A stretch of DNA of 64,000 bases from Streptomyces sp. AJS327. Its GTDB lineage: Bacteria; Actinomycetota; Actinomycetes; Streptomycetales; Streptomycetaceae. The stretch spans positions 1,202,501 to 1,266,500 of the forward strand of contig NZ_SKBR01000002.1 of NCBI RefSeq assembly GCF_013450295.1, read 5' to 3'. Of the stretch, positions 33,515-43,010 are shown piece by piece (positions within the stretch are counted from its first letter, which is position 1; every line of letters starts with the position of its first letter). The notes beneath the pieces are model-generated. The model was not told the DNA's origin and ran no database searches. It worked only from the letters and a program-made list of their open reading frames with translations. The translations under genes were made by a program, and so were the position numbers.

Positions 33515-33988
33515 GGTGACTCCGTGTCTGGTGCGGGGACGGACGCGGGGGATGACGGGAGATCGCGGGGGACGACGGAAGACGAGGCGGGGCGGACGGG
33601 GTGGAGGCGGACGGGCGTTCCGTCCCAGCGGTCTCCGCTCACGGCGGTGCGGAAACGGCGCCGGCCGCGGAAGCGCCCCGGCGGACGAGGAATCCCGCCC
33701 CACCGACCCGTACGCGCCGTCCCCGTGCCCGCCCGCCGCCGACCGTCCCGCCGGGTGCTTTCGCCGTACATCCGGGCGTCGTTCAAGGTGTACCCAATGG
33801 TTCAATATGTTGTACTCTCCGAGGGGTGCGCCCCACCGGCCCGGCTGCCGCCGATCCGGGGGCGCGGGACGGGGATACGGCGGGCGGCGGTGTGCGCGAG
33901 CGCGCGGGGGCCGCGCCCGGTGACGTACGGCAGGAGAGCACCCCCGTCGGCGGAGAACCGCCGGACGGTGGAGAGAGCGGGCACGGCA
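33515..33988. promoter_or_regulatory. divergent region with AT-rich operator-like site
   Basis: In this very GC-rich window the stretch 33790-33825 stands out as AT-rich; it includes GGTTCAATATGTTGTACTC. TTCAATATGTTG is near-palindromic, like MarR-type operators. No gene is supported in the 470 bp. Confidence 0.45.
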
Positions 33989-34678
33989 GTGGCATCCGAG
34001 ATCGAGAACTGGCTGGCGGGGGCGTCCATCGACCCCGAGGTCACCGCGTTGCGCCCGGACTACCGGGCACTGGTCGTCGTCGCCGAGGGCCTGCGTCCCG
34101 GCCCGTCCGACGCCGACAGCGAACGGCTGCTCGCGGCGGCGGAGGCGGGCGCCGTGGACCCGGAGACCCACCCCCACGTCCTCGCCTGGCGCGAGGCGTT
34201 CCGCGCCTTCGGGGCGAAGCCGAAGCGCACCCGGCCCAGCGTGGACGCGCTGCTGCGCCGGGCGCCGGACGGCCTGCCCCGCGTGGACCGGCTCACCGAC
34301 CTCTACAACGCCATCTCCGTCGCCCACGTACTGCCGCTCGGCGGCGAGGACCTGGCGCACTACACCGGCCCCGCGCGGCTCACCCGCGCCGACGGCAGCG
34401 AACCGTTCACGACCTCGGTGGGCGGCGACCAGGCCACCGAACAGCCGCGCCCCGGCGAGGTCGTGTGGCGGGACGACGCGGGGGTCACCTGCCGCCGGTG
34501 GAACTGGCGGCAGTGCGTGCGCACCCGGCTCAGCCAGGACACCACCCGGGCCGTGTTCATCCTGGACGCCCTCGGCCCGCTGGACGACGCCGCGCTCGAC
34601 GCGGCGGGGGAGGCGCTGACCGAGGCCCTGCTCACCGCCAGCCCCGGCGCGAGCGCCGCGCGGCGGCTGCTGCGCTGA
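33989..34678 (+). CDS. stand-alone B3/B4 tRNA-binding domain protein
   Basis: A 229-residue protein made essentially of one B3/B4 domain, the editing domain of the phenylalanyl-tRNA synthetase beta subunit. Landmarks are PHVLAWREAFRAFGAKPKRTRPSVDALLRR, DLYNAISVAHVLPLGGEDL (the conserved NAIS/LP core) and WRQCVRTRLSQDTTRAVFILD. Free-standing copies are common in bacteria and may hydrolyse mischarged tRNA or small esters, but this is inference. GTG 33989 follows GGAGAGAG at 11 nt; upstream in-frame GTGs exist, so the start is moderately sure. Confidence 0.8.
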   Translation: MASEIENWLAGASIDPEVTALRPDYRALVVVAEGLRPGPSDADSERLLAAAEAGAVDPETHPHVLAWREAFRAFGAKPKRTRPSVDALLRRAPDGLPRVDRLTDLYNAISVAHVLPLGGEDLAHYTGPARLTRADGSEPFTTSVGGDQATEQPRPGEVVWRDDAGVTCRRWNWRQCVRTRLSQDTTRAVFILDALGPLDDAALDAAGEALTEALLTASPGASAARRLLR

Positions 34679-34711
34679 GCGGCCGCGGCGCGGCACGCTC
34701 CAGCCACCCCG

Positions 34712-34757
34712 GGCCGGGAGCTGAGGCGGCCGAACCCGGCCGCCTCAGCTCCCGGCC
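34712..34757. terminator. very strong bidirectional terminator
   Basis: Two perfect 20-nt arms (34712-34731, 34738-34757) flank the loop GAACCC. The stem includes the TGA stop of the convergent sirtuin gene (34745-34747). Confidence 0.88.
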
Positions 34758-35503
34758 GCGGCGAACCCGTCGAGCAGACGCGGTAGGGCCACGCCCACCG
34801 GTTCCCGGATGATGTCGGTCGCCAGCGCGTCGTACGGCGTCGGCTCGGCGTTCACGATGACCAGCCTGGCGCCGTGCGCGGCCGCCAACTCGGTGAGCGA
34901 GGCCGCCGGTTGGACGTGCAGGCTGGTGCCGGCGGCGATGAACACCTCGGACGCCTTCGCCACCTCGACCGCGGCGCTCAGCATCCCCGGATCCAGCCCC
35001 TCGCCGAACATCACCGTCGCGGACTTGAGGATGCCGCCGCACTCCCGGCAGGGCGGGTCCTCCTCACCGGCGGCCACCCGCTCCAGGGCCTCCGCCATCG
35101 AGGAGCGCACCGCACACCGGGTGCACACCACCGAGCGGGAGTTCCCGTGGAGTTCGAGCACCTTCCGCTCGGGGAGTCCGGCGAGCTGGTGCAGGCCGTC
35201 GACGTTCTGTGTGATGACACGAACCGGGACCCCCGACCGCTCCAGCCGGACCACCGCCTCGTGGGCGACGTTGGGACGGGCGGTCCACGTGGGGCTGGAA
35301 CGCCGCATCCGCCAGGACTGGCGGCGGACTTCGGGATCGTTCATGTAGTACTCGTACGTGACGAGCTTCTCGGCGTCCGGGTTCTGTCGCCACAGCCCGT
35401 TCGGCCCGCGGTAGTCGGGGATTCCGGAGTCCGTGGAGATCCCCGCACCGCTGAGGAGGGCAACGAGGGGGCCGCGCTCCGTGGTCGTCTGCTGGGTCGG
35501 CAT
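34745..35503 (-). CDS. cobB: NAD-dependent protein deacylase (sirtuin)
   Basis: Removes acetyl or acyl groups from lysines, using NAD. The 252-residue Sir2 protein has the NAD motif SGAGISTDSGIPDYRG, ITQNVDGLHQLAG, catalytic His in ELHGNS, a zinc knuckle CTRC-(x)n-CREC, and GTSLHVQPA. In acyl-CoA-rich streptomycetes, sirtuins control acyl-CoA synthetases. TACCCT (35515-35510, minus strand) lies 6 nt before ATG 35503, with no ribosome site, so the message looks leaderless. Confidence 0.92.
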   Translation of the reverse strand: MPTQQTTTERGPLVALLSGAGISTDSGIPDYRGPNGLWRQNPDAEKLVTYEYYMNDPEVRRQSWRMRRSSPTWTARPNVAHEAVVRLERSGVPVRVITQNVDGLHQLAGLPERKVLELHGNSRSVVCTRCAVRSSMAEALERVAAGEEDPPCRECGGILKSATVMFGEGLDPGMLSAAVEVAKASEVFIAAGTSLHVQPAASLTELAAAHGARLVIVNAEPTPYDALATDIIREPVGVALPRLLDGFAAAGS

Positions 35504-35555
35504 GTCAGCAGGGTAGCCATTCCTCCGATCGGGAAGCCCACCCGCGAGGAGAGCC

Positions 35556-37358
35556 GTGTTCACCACCCGCCCCACACTCCAGGGAACCTTCGGCATGGTG
35601 TCGTCCACCCACTGGCTCGCCTCGCAGTCCGCGATGGCCGTGCTGGAGGACGGCGGCAACGCCTACGACGCCGCCGTGGCCGCCGGGTTCGTGCTGCACG
35701 TCGTCGAACCCCACCTCAACGGACCGGCGGGGGAGGTGCCCATCCTGCTGGCCCCGGCCGGTGGGCGGGTGCGCGTGCTGTGCGGACAGGGGGTGGCCCC
35801 GCGCGGCGCCACCCCGGAGCACTACCGCGCGCTGGGGCTCGAACGCGTCCCCGGCACCGGGCCGTTGGCCGCGGCGGTGCCCGGCGCCGTCGACGCCTGG
35901 CTGGTGCTGCTCCGGGACCACGGCAGCAGGCCCCTGGACGAACTGCTGCGGTACGCCATCGGCTACGCCGAGCACGGCCACCCGGCCGTCGAGCGGATCG
36001 GCGCCACCGTCAGCTCGGTCCGCGAGCTGCTGGAGCGCGAGTGGACCGCGTCCGCCCGGCTGTACCTCCCCGGCGGGCGCCCACCGGCGCCCGGCGCCCT
36101 GCTGCGCAACCCCGCGCTGGCCGCGACCTGGCGGCGGCTGCTCGCCGAGGCGGCGGCCGCCGGGCCCGGCCGGGAGCGGCGGATCGAGGCGGCCCGGCGC
36201 GTGTGGCGGGAGGGCTTCGTCGCGGAGGCGCTGCTCGCGGCGGCCCACACCCCCACTCTGGACAGCTCGGGGGAGCGGCACGTGTCCACGCTCACCGGAG
36301 ACGACCTCACCGGCTGGGAGGCCCGGTACGAGGAGCCCGTGACCTACCGGTGGAACGGCTGGACCGTCGCCAAACCCGGCCACTGGACCCAGGGCCCCGC
36401 CTTCCTCCAGCAACTCGCCCTGCTGCCGGACGGGTTCGCGGCGGAGGGCGCGGCGGTCCTGGAGAGCGCGGAGGGCCTGCACCGGCTCGTCGAGGGCGCC
36501 AAACTGGCGCTGGCCGACCGGGAGGCGTGGTACGGCGACGCGGACGGCGCGCCCCGGGCGCCGCTGGCCGACCTGCTCGCCGACGGATACAGCGCCGCCC
36601 GCCGCGCCCTCGTCGGACCCACCGCCTCGTACGCGCTGCGGCCCGGTAGCCCCGGCGGCCGTGTCCCCCGGCTGGCCGCCGGGGTCACGGCGGGGCTCGC
36701 CGATCCCCCCGCTCCCGGCACCGGCGAGCCCACCCTCGGCCGACTCGGCGAACGCCCCGGCGACACCTGCCACCTCGACGTGGTGGACCGCTGGGGGAAC
36801 ATGGTCAGCGCCACCCCCAGCGGCGGCTGGCTGCACTCCAACCCGGTCATCCCCGAGCTGGGCTTCCCGCTCGGCACCCGCCTCCAGATGACCTGGCTGG
36901 AACCCGGCCTGCCCGCCACCCTCACCCCCGGCCGCCGCCCCCGCACCACCCTCAGCCCCTCCCTGGCGTTGCGCGGCGACGAAGCGGTGCTCGCCTTCGG
37001 CACCCCGGGCGGCGACAGCCAGGACCAGTGGCAGCTGCGCTTCTTCCTCGACGTCGCGCTGCGCGCCCCCGTCCGTGGCGGCCCGGACCTCCAGGGCGCG
37101 ATCGACGCGCCCGCCTGGCACACCGACAGCTTCCCCAGCTCCTTCCACCCGCGCGCGACGGACCCGGGCGCGGTGACGGCCGAGGCCCGTTTCGGCGAGG
37201 ACGTCCTGCGCGGCCTGCGGCAGCGCGGCCACCGGGTGACGGTGGCGCCGCCGTGGTCCGAGGGGCGGCTGTGCGCGGTCGCGCGGGACCCGGAGACCGG
37301 AGTGCTCAGCGCGGGCGCCAACCCGCGCGGCGCGCAGGGCTACGCGGCCGGCCGCTGA
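35556..37358 (+). CDS. gamma-glutamyltransferase family protein (cytosolic)
   Basis: A 600-residue Ntn-hydrolase without a signal peptide, the second GGT-like protein of the window and only distantly similar to the first. It keeps the proenzyme cleavage Thr at T404 (PGDTCHLDVVDRWGN), matching STTH of the exported enzyme, and the GTPGGDSQDQWQ region near the C-terminus. Members without a signal include cephalosporin acylase-like and gamma-glutamyl hydrolase-like enzymes, so the substrate is open. GTG 35556 follows GAGGAG at 4 nt. Confidence 0.85.
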   Translation: MFTTRPTLQGTFGMVSSTHWLASQSAMAVLEDGGNAYDAAVAAGFVLHVVEPHLNGPAGEVPILLAPAGGRVRVLCGQGVAPRGATPEHYRALGLERVPGTGPLAAAVPGAVDAWLVLLRDHGSRPLDELLRYAIGYAEHGHPAVERIGATVSSVRELLEREWTASARLYLPGGRPPAPGALLRNPALAATWRRLLAEAAAAGPGRERRIEAARRVWREGFVAEALLAAAHTPTLDSSGERHVSTLTGDDLTGWEARYEEPVTYRWNGWTVAKPGHWTQGPAFLQQLALLPDGFAAEGAAVLESAEGLHRLVEGAKLALADREAWYGDADGAPRAPLADLLADGYSAARRALVGPTASYALRPGSPGGRVPRLAAGVTAGLADPPAPGTGEPTLGRLGERPGDTCHLDVVDRWGNMVSATPSGGWLHSNPVIPELGFPLGTRLQMTWLEPGLPATLTPGRRPRTTLSPSLALRGDEAVLAFGTPGGDSQDQWQLRFFLDVALRAPVRGGPDLQGAIDAPAWHTDSFPSSFHPRATDPGAVTAEARFGEDVLRGLRQRGHRVTVAPPWSEGRLCAVARDPETGVLSAGANPRGAQGYAAGR

Positions 37359-37408
37359 CCTCCCGCCGCCGGAACCCGCGCGCCCGGCCGCCGTGCTTCC
37401 ATGGAGGC

Positions 37409-38227
37409 ATGATCGATGACGCGCTGGCCACGGCGGCCGAACAGGCGGTACGGGAGGCGGTGGCGCGCGAGGTGCTGCCGCGCTGGCGTCACCTCGCCGA
37501 GCACGACGTGACCCGCAAGAGCGGGCCGCACGACCTCGTCACCGTCGCCGACCAGCGCGCGGAGGAGTACCTCAGCAGGGAGCTGCCCGCGCTGCTGCCC
37601 GGTTCCGTCGTGGTCGGTGAGGAGACCGTGCACACCCGCCCCGCCACCTACGAGGCGCTGCGCGGCGAGGCCCCCGTCTGGATCATCGACCCGATCGACG
37701 GCACCCGCCAGTTCGTCCGTGGCGAGGACGGCTTCTGCACCCTGCTCGCCCTCGCCCACCACGGACAGGTGCTCGCCTCCTGGACCTACGCGCCCGCCCG
37801 CGAACAACTCGCCGTGGCCCGGCTGCGGGGCGGCGCCCACCTCAACGGCGAGCCCCTGACGGCCGGTTCACCGGCCCCCGGCGCGGCCCTCGAAGTGGCC
37901 ACCTCCCACCCGGACTTCACCACCGTGGAACAGCGGAGGGCGCTGCGGGCACTGTCCGTCGAGGGCGTCACCGACCGCCCCACCGGCTCCGCCGGGCTGG
38001 AGTACCTGGCGGTCGCGCGCGGCCAGCTCGACGCCGTCGTCTACAGCTGGGAGGCCGCCTGGGACCACGCGGCGGGACTGCTGCTGGTCTCCGAGGCGGG
38101 CGGCGTCAACGCGACCGTCGCCGGGCAGCCGTTCCGGCTCGCCGGGGACAACGACCTGCCGTTCACCGCGGCGCGGGACGAGCCCACCGCCCGGCGTATG
38201 GTGGAGCTGCTGCGCGAGGGCGGCTGA
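37409..38227 (+). CDS. inositol monophosphatase family protein
   Basis: A 272-residue Mg-dependent phosphatase. Metal-site motifs: GEETV (Glu of the first metal), WIIDPIDGTRQFVRG (the DPxDGT motif) and WEAAWDHAAGLLLVSEAGG (the WDxAAG motif). Candidates are histidinol-phosphatase HisN, inositol-1-phosphatase and 3'-phosphoadenosine phosphatase. The first start ATG 37409 has a GGAGG only 1 nt away, too close to act as a normal ribosome site, so a weak TTCCAT 6 nt before may mean a leaderless start. Confidence 0.85.
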   Translation: MIDDALATAAEQAVREAVAREVLPRWRHLAEHDVTRKSGPHDLVTVADQRAEEYLSRELPALLPGSVVVGEETVHTRPATYEALRGEAPVWIIDPIDGTRQFVRGEDGFCTLLALAHHGQVLASWTYAPAREQLAVARLRGGAHLNGEPLTAGSPAPGAALEVATSHPDFTTVEQRRALRALSVEGVTDRPTGSAGLEYLAVARGQLDAVVYSWEAAWDHAAGLLLVSEAGGVNATVAGQPFRLAGDNDLPFTAARDEPTARRMVELLREGG

Positions 38228-38258
38228 GCGCCCCGCGGAAGCGAGGGGAGAGCCTGGA

Positions 38259-39689
38259 GTGCCAACCATCCGTGATGCGGTGATCGTCGGTGCGGGCCCC
38301 AACGGGCTGACGGCGGCGGTGGAACTCGCCCGGCGCGGCCTGTCCGTCGAGGTCTTCGAGGCGCGGGACGGCATCGGTGGTGGCGCCCGCACCGAGGAGC
38401 TGACTCTCCCCGGCTTCCGGCACGACCCGTGCTCGGCGGTCCACCCCACTGGCGCCGGATCACCGGCCTTCGGCACCATGCCGCTCGGCGACCACGGCCT
38501 GGAGTGGCTGCACGCCGAACTCCCCATGGCCCACCCGTTTCCGGACGGCACCGCCGTGTTGCTCGCCCACTCCGTGCGCGAGACCGCCCGGTCGCTCGGC
38601 CCCCGGGACGGCCGCGCCTACGAGCGTCTCGTCGCCCCCTTCCTCGGCCGATGGGACGCGCTGGCCGCGGACTTCATGGGCGTCGGCTCGCTGCTGAACG
38701 GCCGCTGGCCGAGCGATCCCGTGCTCCTCGCCCGGTTCGGCCTCGCCGCCGGACTGCTCCCGGTCTCCTGGATGAACCTCCGCTTCCGCGAACCCCGCGC
38801 GAAGGCGCTGATGGCCGGGCTCGCCGCGCACGTCACGGCCCCGCTCAACAGCCCCGCCACCGCCTCGCCCGCCCTGGTGTTCGCGCTCGCCGCGCACGCG
38901 CGGGGCTGGCCGGTGCCCCGGGGCGGCTCGCAGGCCATCTCCGACGCCCTCGCCGGCTACCTCGCCACCCTCGGCGGCGTGATCCACACCGGCGTCGAGG
39001 TCCGGCGGCTCGACGAACTCCCCCCGGCCCGCGCCTACGTCTTCGACACCTCACCCGCCTCCCTCGCGCGGATCGCCGGACTCGGCCGCGCCTACGACGG
39101 ATTCCGGTACGGCGCCAGCCTGTTCAAGATCGACTACGCGCTGGACGGCCCGGTCCCGTGGACCGCCGAGCCCGCCCGCCGCGCCGGGACCGTGCACATC
39201 GGCCCGACCAGCGGCGACATCGACCTCGCGACGCGCTCCGCCGTCGGCGGCGAGCCCCCCGAGTGGCCCTTCCTGATCACCGCCCAGCCCAGCCTCGTCG
39301 ACCCCACCCGGGCCCCCGGCGGCAAGCACGTCTTCTGGGCCTACGGCCACGTGCCCGCCCGCTGGGACGGCGACGCCACCGAGGCCATCGAGCGCCAACT
39401 GGAGCGCTTCGCCCCCGGGTTCCGCGATCTGGTGCTCGCCCGCGCCACCGCCGGCCCACCCGAACTCGCCGCCCGCAACGCCAACTACGTCGGCGGCGAC
39501 ATCGGCTGCGGCGCGGCCACCCACCTCCAGCTGGTCATCCGGCCGAAGCTGCGCCGCGTCCCGTACGAGACGGCCCACCCCTCCGTCTTCCTCTGCTCCG
39601 CCGCCACCCCGCCCGGCCCCGGAGTCCACGGCATGCCGGGCCACCACGCCGCCCGCGCCGTCTGGCGGCGGCTGCGCCACGCCGCCTGA
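38259..39689 (+). CDS. FAD-dependent oxidoreductase, phytoene desaturase-like
   Basis: A 476-residue flavoprotein of the CrtI/amine-oxidase superfamily. Residues 6-45 bind FAD (DAVIVGAGPNGLTAAVELARRG, then an acidic residue, VFEARDGIGGGARTEE). The C-terminal FAD motif VHGMPGHHAARAVW is present. It lies 31 nt after the phosphatase with GGGGAG at 8 nt, so they may be co-transcribed. There is no other carotenoid gene nearby, so a role in carotenoid biosynthesis is unlikely; the substrate is unknown. Confidence 0.8.
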   Translation: MPTIRDAVIVGAGPNGLTAAVELARRGLSVEVFEARDGIGGGARTEELTLPGFRHDPCSAVHPTGAGSPAFGTMPLGDHGLEWLHAELPMAHPFPDGTAVLLAHSVRETARSLGPRDGRAYERLVAPFLGRWDALAADFMGVGSLLNGRWPSDPVLLARFGLAAGLLPVSWMNLRFREPRAKALMAGLAAHVTAPLNSPATASPALVFALAAHARGWPVPRGGSQAISDALAGYLATLGGVIHTGVEVRRLDELPPARAYVFDTSPASLARIAGLGRAYDGFRYGASLFKIDYALDGPVPWTAEPARRAGTVHIGPTSGDIDLATRSAVGGEPPEWPFLITAQPSLVDPTRAPGGKHVFWAYGHVPARWDGDATEAIERQLERFAPGFRDLVLARATAGPPELAARNANYVGGDIGCGAATHLQLVIRPKLRRVPYETAHPSVFLCSAATPPGPGVHGMPGHHAARAVWRRLRHAA

Positions 39690-39709
39690 CCACCGTCCGG
39701 CCGCTGACC

Positions 39710-39747
39710 CACGCCCGCCGGTTCCGTTCTCACGCCCGCCGGTTCCG
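39710..39747. repeat. direct repeat between convergent genes
   Basis: CACGCCCGCCGGTTCCG occurs at 39710-39726 and 39731-39747, exact, period 21 bp, between the convergent CrtI-like and BCCT genes. Confidence 0.7.
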
Positions 39748-39791
39748 CCGCAACGCGCCGCTCCCCGCGGCCCGTTCGTGGCGGAGTACGC

Positions 39792-41510
39792 CTACGGCCG
39801 CTCCTCGCCGTCCGCGCGCCGGGACTCCGCCGCACGGCGCAGCCGTGGGTGGCGCCGCTCGCGCCGCCGTTCCACCAACTCGTCGCCGACCATCAGCCGG
39901 ACGGCGTCCCGCATCCCGTGCAGCCGCTGGTGCCGGGTGGGGCCCGCGCCCGGGTCGGTGCGCAACTCCCGCAGCAGCGCCCAGCACAGCCCGAGCATGA
40001 CCAGCACGAAGGGCAGCGCCACCAGGATCGTGCCGGACTTCAGCGACTCCAGCCCCCCGGCGAGGAGGAGCACCGCCGCCACCGCCGACATCAGCACGCC
40101 CCAGGTGACCACCAGCCAGGTGCGGGGATGCAGGGCGCCCCGGCTGGTGAGCGAACCCATCACCAGCGAGGCGGAGTCGGCGCTGGTGATGAAGTACATC
40201 ATCACCAGGAGCATCGCGATGACGGAGGTCACGGCGGCCAGCGGCAGGGCGTCCAGCATCGAGAAGAGCGACTGCTCCACGTCGTCCGCCTGTCGCGAGA
40301 GGTCCCGTTCCCCGGTGGCGTCCAGCCGGATCGCGGTCCCGCCCAGCACGCAGAACCACACCATGGACGCCCCGCTCGGCACCAGCAGCACCCCCCACAG
40401 GAACTCCCGGACGGTCCTGCCGTGCGAGATCCGTGCCAGGAAGGTCCCCACGAACGGGGCCCAGGACAGCCACCAGGCCCAGTAGAAGATCGTCCAGGCG
40501 CCCAGCCAGTCCTCGCTGCCGAAGGCGCCGGTGCGCGAGGAGAGCGTCAGCAGGTTCTGGAGGTACGGACCGACCGAGGCCGGAATGGTGTTGAGCACGT
40601 ACACGGTCGGGCCGACCAGGAACACGAACAGCATCAGACAGGCCGCCAGCACCAGGTTGACGCTGCTGAGCCACTTCACCCCGCGGTGCAGACCGGAGAA
40701 GGCGGAGGCCACGAACGCGGCTCCGAGCACGACGATCACCAGCAGCTGGAGCGTGGTCGAGTCGTCGATCCCGGTCGTCAGGTCCAGCCCCCGGGACACC
40801 TGGAGCGCCCCCAGCCCGAGGCTCGTCGCGGTGCCGAACACCGTGGCGAAGACGGCCAGCAGGTCGATCAGCTGTCCCGCGCGGCCGTTCGCCGCCCGCT
40901 CCCCGATCAGCGGGACGAAGACGGCGCTGATCCGGTTGCCGCGCCCCTTGCGGAAGGTGACGTAGGCGAGTGCCAGCCCCGCCATGGCGTAGATCGCCCA
41001 GGGGTGCAGCGTCCAGTGGAACAGCGAGTACTCCAGCGCCAGTTGGGCGGACGGCCCGGACTGGGACCGCACCCCGCCGAACGGCGGCGGGTCGACATAG
41101 TGCTGGAGCGGTTCGCCGACACCGTAGAACATCAGGCCGATGCCCATCCCGGCGCTGAACATCATCGCGATCCAGGTGAGTCCGCCGAACTCCGGTTCCG
41201 CGTCCGGTTCCCCGAGCCGGATCGCCCCGAACCGACTGAGCGCGAGCAGCACACAGAGCACCAGGAACACGTTGGCGCCGACCATGAACAGCCAACTGAA
41301 GTTCTCCAGCACCCAGTTCAGCGCCGCGGAGGAGAACGTGTCGAAGGAGCCCCGGCCGAGCACCGCCCACGCCACGACCGCGAGGATCCCCGTCGCGCCG
41401 AGGGTGACGACGGTGACGTCCGGTCCCGGTTCCGCCGGCGGCTCCTCCTGGTCCGTGGCGGTCTCCGGTCCGGGGGACCCGCCCGATGGAGGCTCGGCGT
41501 CGGTGCTCAT
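39792..41510 (-). CDS. BCCT family betaine/choline transporter
   Basis: A 572-residue secondary transporter for quaternary amines (betaine, choline, carnitine), with twelve membrane spans. Family motifs are present: GIGLMFYGVGEPLQHY, FHWTLHPWAIYAMAGLALAY with the conserved aromatic and proline residues, and WTIFYWAWWLSWAPFVGTFLARISHGRT (the Trp-rich substrate box). CATAGT (41523-41518, minus strand) is 7 nt before ATG 41510, with no ribosome site, so it may be leaderless. The N-terminus is acidic and cytoplasmic (30 residues), as in BetP-like proteins. Confidence 0.92.
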   Translation of the reverse strand: MSTDAEPPSGGSPGPETATDQEEPPAEPGPDVTVVTLGATGILAVVAWAVLGRGSFDTFSSAALNWVLENFSWLFMVGANVFLVLCVLLALSRFGAIRLGEPDAEPEFGGLTWIAMMFSAGMGIGLMFYGVGEPLQHYVDPPPFGGVRSQSGPSAQLALEYSLFHWTLHPWAIYAMAGLALAYVTFRKGRGNRISAVFVPLIGERAANGRAGQLIDLLAVFATVFGTATSLGLGALQVSRGLDLTTGIDDSTTLQLLVIVVLGAAFVASAFSGLHRGVKWLSSVNLVLAACLMLFVFLVGPTVYVLNTIPASVGPYLQNLLTLSSRTGAFGSEDWLGAWTIFYWAWWLSWAPFVGTFLARISHGRTVREFLWGVLLVPSGASMVWFCVLGGTAIRLDATGERDLSRQADDVEQSLFSMLDALPLAAVTSVIAMLLVMMYFITSADSASLVMGSLTSRGALHPRTWLVVTWGVLMSAVAAVLLLAGGLESLKSGTILVALPFVLVMLGLCWALLRELRTDPGAGPTRHQRLHGMRDAVRLMVGDELVERRRERRHPRLRRAAESRRADGEERP

Positions 41511-41671
41511 GGCGCCCACTATGCGGCGCTAGCGGGCGAATTCGGGCGCGGGCACGCCGGACGCCGACGCGACCGGCCACGGCGGCCCATGGTCGCCGGG
41601 CACCTGTGGCGGATAGTGTCGCCCCGGCGCGAAGCCTGTTTGAACGCGAGAGAGAGCCAGAGGCACTAGCC

Positions 41672-42808
41672 ATGACCACGACGGCGCGGGTGCTGATCGC
41701 CGCGGACAAGTTCAAGGGATCGCTGACGGCCGTCGAGGTCGCCGAGCGCGTCCGTACGGGAATCCAGCGGGCACGGGGCGGCGTCGAGGTGGACGCCCTG
41801 CCCGTCGCCGACGGCGGGGACGGCACCGTGGCCGCCGCGGTGGCGGACGGCTTCGAACGGCACGAGGTGGAGGTCACCGGTCCGCTCGGCGCGCCGGTCA
41901 CGGCCGCCTTCGCGCTGCGCGGGGAGACCGCCGTCGTCGAGATGGCCGAGGCGTCCGGACTCCAACTGCTGCCGCCCGGGGCCTTCGCCCCGCTCACGGC
42001 CACCACCTACGGCACCGGCGAACTCCTGCTCGCCGCCGTCGACGCGGGTGCCACCACCATCGTCTTCGGCGTGGGCGGCTCGGCCACCACGGACGGCGGC
42101 GCGGGCATGCTGGAGGCACTCGGCGCCCGCTTCCTCGACGAGGACGGCGACCCGGTGCCGCACGGCGGCGGCCCGCTCCGCGAGCTGGCCAGCGCCGACC
42201 TCTCCAGCCTGGACGCCCGGCTGGCCGAGGTGCGGATCGTGCTCGCCAGCGACGTGGACAACCCGCTCACCGGCCCGAAGGGCGCCCCCGCCGTCTACGG
42301 CCCGCAGAAGGGCGCCAGCGACGAGGACATCGCGGTGCTCGACACCGGCCTCAGCCACTACGTCGGCGTGCTGACCGAGGCGCTCGGCCCCCGGGCGGCG
42401 GAGGCGGCGGAGGCGGCGGGCGCGGGCGCGGCAGGTGGCATCGGCTACGGCGCGCTGGTCGGCCTGAACGCCACGTTCCGGCCCGGCATCGAGGTACTGC
42501 TGGAGGTGCTCGGCTTCCCGGAGGCGCTGGAGCGCGCCGACCTGGTCGTCACCGGGGAGGGCTCGCTGGACGCCCAGACCCTGCACGGCAAGGCGCCCGC
42601 AGGGGTCGCGGCCGCCGCCCGCGCCGCGGGCAAGCCGGTGGTGGCGGTGTGCGGGCGGGTGGAGATCGACGACCGGGAGCTGCGCGGCGCGGGCATCGAA
42701 CGCGCCTACGCCCTCACGGAGATCGAACCCGACCCGGAGCGCTGTATGGCCAACGCGGGCGCGCTGCTGGAGGAGACGGCCGAGCGTCTGGCGGCCGACC
42801 GCCTCTGA
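41672..42808 (+). CDS. glxK: glycerate kinase
   Basis: Phosphorylates D-glycerate. The 378-residue protein is full length for the type I glycerate kinase family: IAADKFKGSLTAVEVA at the start, VADGGDGT, GVGGSATTDGGAGML (the conserved glycine loop), VTGEGSLDAQT, and GKAPAGVA. Allantoin-derived glyoxylate can be converted to glycerate, so it may serve that route, although it lies 40 kb from the allantoin genes. AGAGG is about 8 nt before ATG 41672. Confidence 0.92.
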   Translation: MTTTARVLIAADKFKGSLTAVEVAERVRTGIQRARGGVEVDALPVADGGDGTVAAAVADGFERHEVEVTGPLGAPVTAAFALRGETAVVEMAEASGLQLLPPGAFAPLTATTYGTGELLLAAVDAGATTIVFGVGGSATTDGGAGMLEALGARFLDEDGDPVPHGGGPLRELASADLSSLDARLAEVRIVLASDVDNPLTGPKGAPAVYGPQKGASDEDIAVLDTGLSHYVGVLTEALGPRAAEAAEAAGAGAAGGIGYGALVGLNATFRPGIEVLLEVLGFPEALERADLVVTGEGSLDAQTLHGKAPAGVAAAARAAGKPVVAVCGRVEIDDRELRGAGIERAYALTEIEPDPERCMANAGALLEETAERLAADRL

Positions 42809-42912
42809 CCCGGACCCACCGGGGCACGACCCGGGATCCCCGCCGTGCCCCGGGAACCCCGCTCCCGTGACGACGGGAACGCGCGGAGCGGGCGGACGCG
42901 AGGAGGGGCCCG

Positions 42913-42972
42913 CGACGAGGGGCCGGGGACAAACACGACGAGGGGCCGGAGGAAGATCCTCCGGCCCCTCGT
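42913..42972. terminator. terminator between convergent glxK and pssA
   Basis: Perfect 16-bp stem: arm 42938-42953, loop AGA, arm 42957-42972. CGACGAGGGGCCGG also occurs upstream at 42913-42926 as a direct copy of the left arm. Confidence 0.85.
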
Positions 42973-43010
42973 CCTGGGCTCGTGCGCGGCGCCCGGCGCT
43001 CGCGCGTGGG

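Noticed and set aside
38259..39689. Carotenoid biosynthesis locus
   Set aside because: The CrtI-like protein is alone, without crtB, crtE or crtY, so only a general FAD oxidoreductase call is justified.
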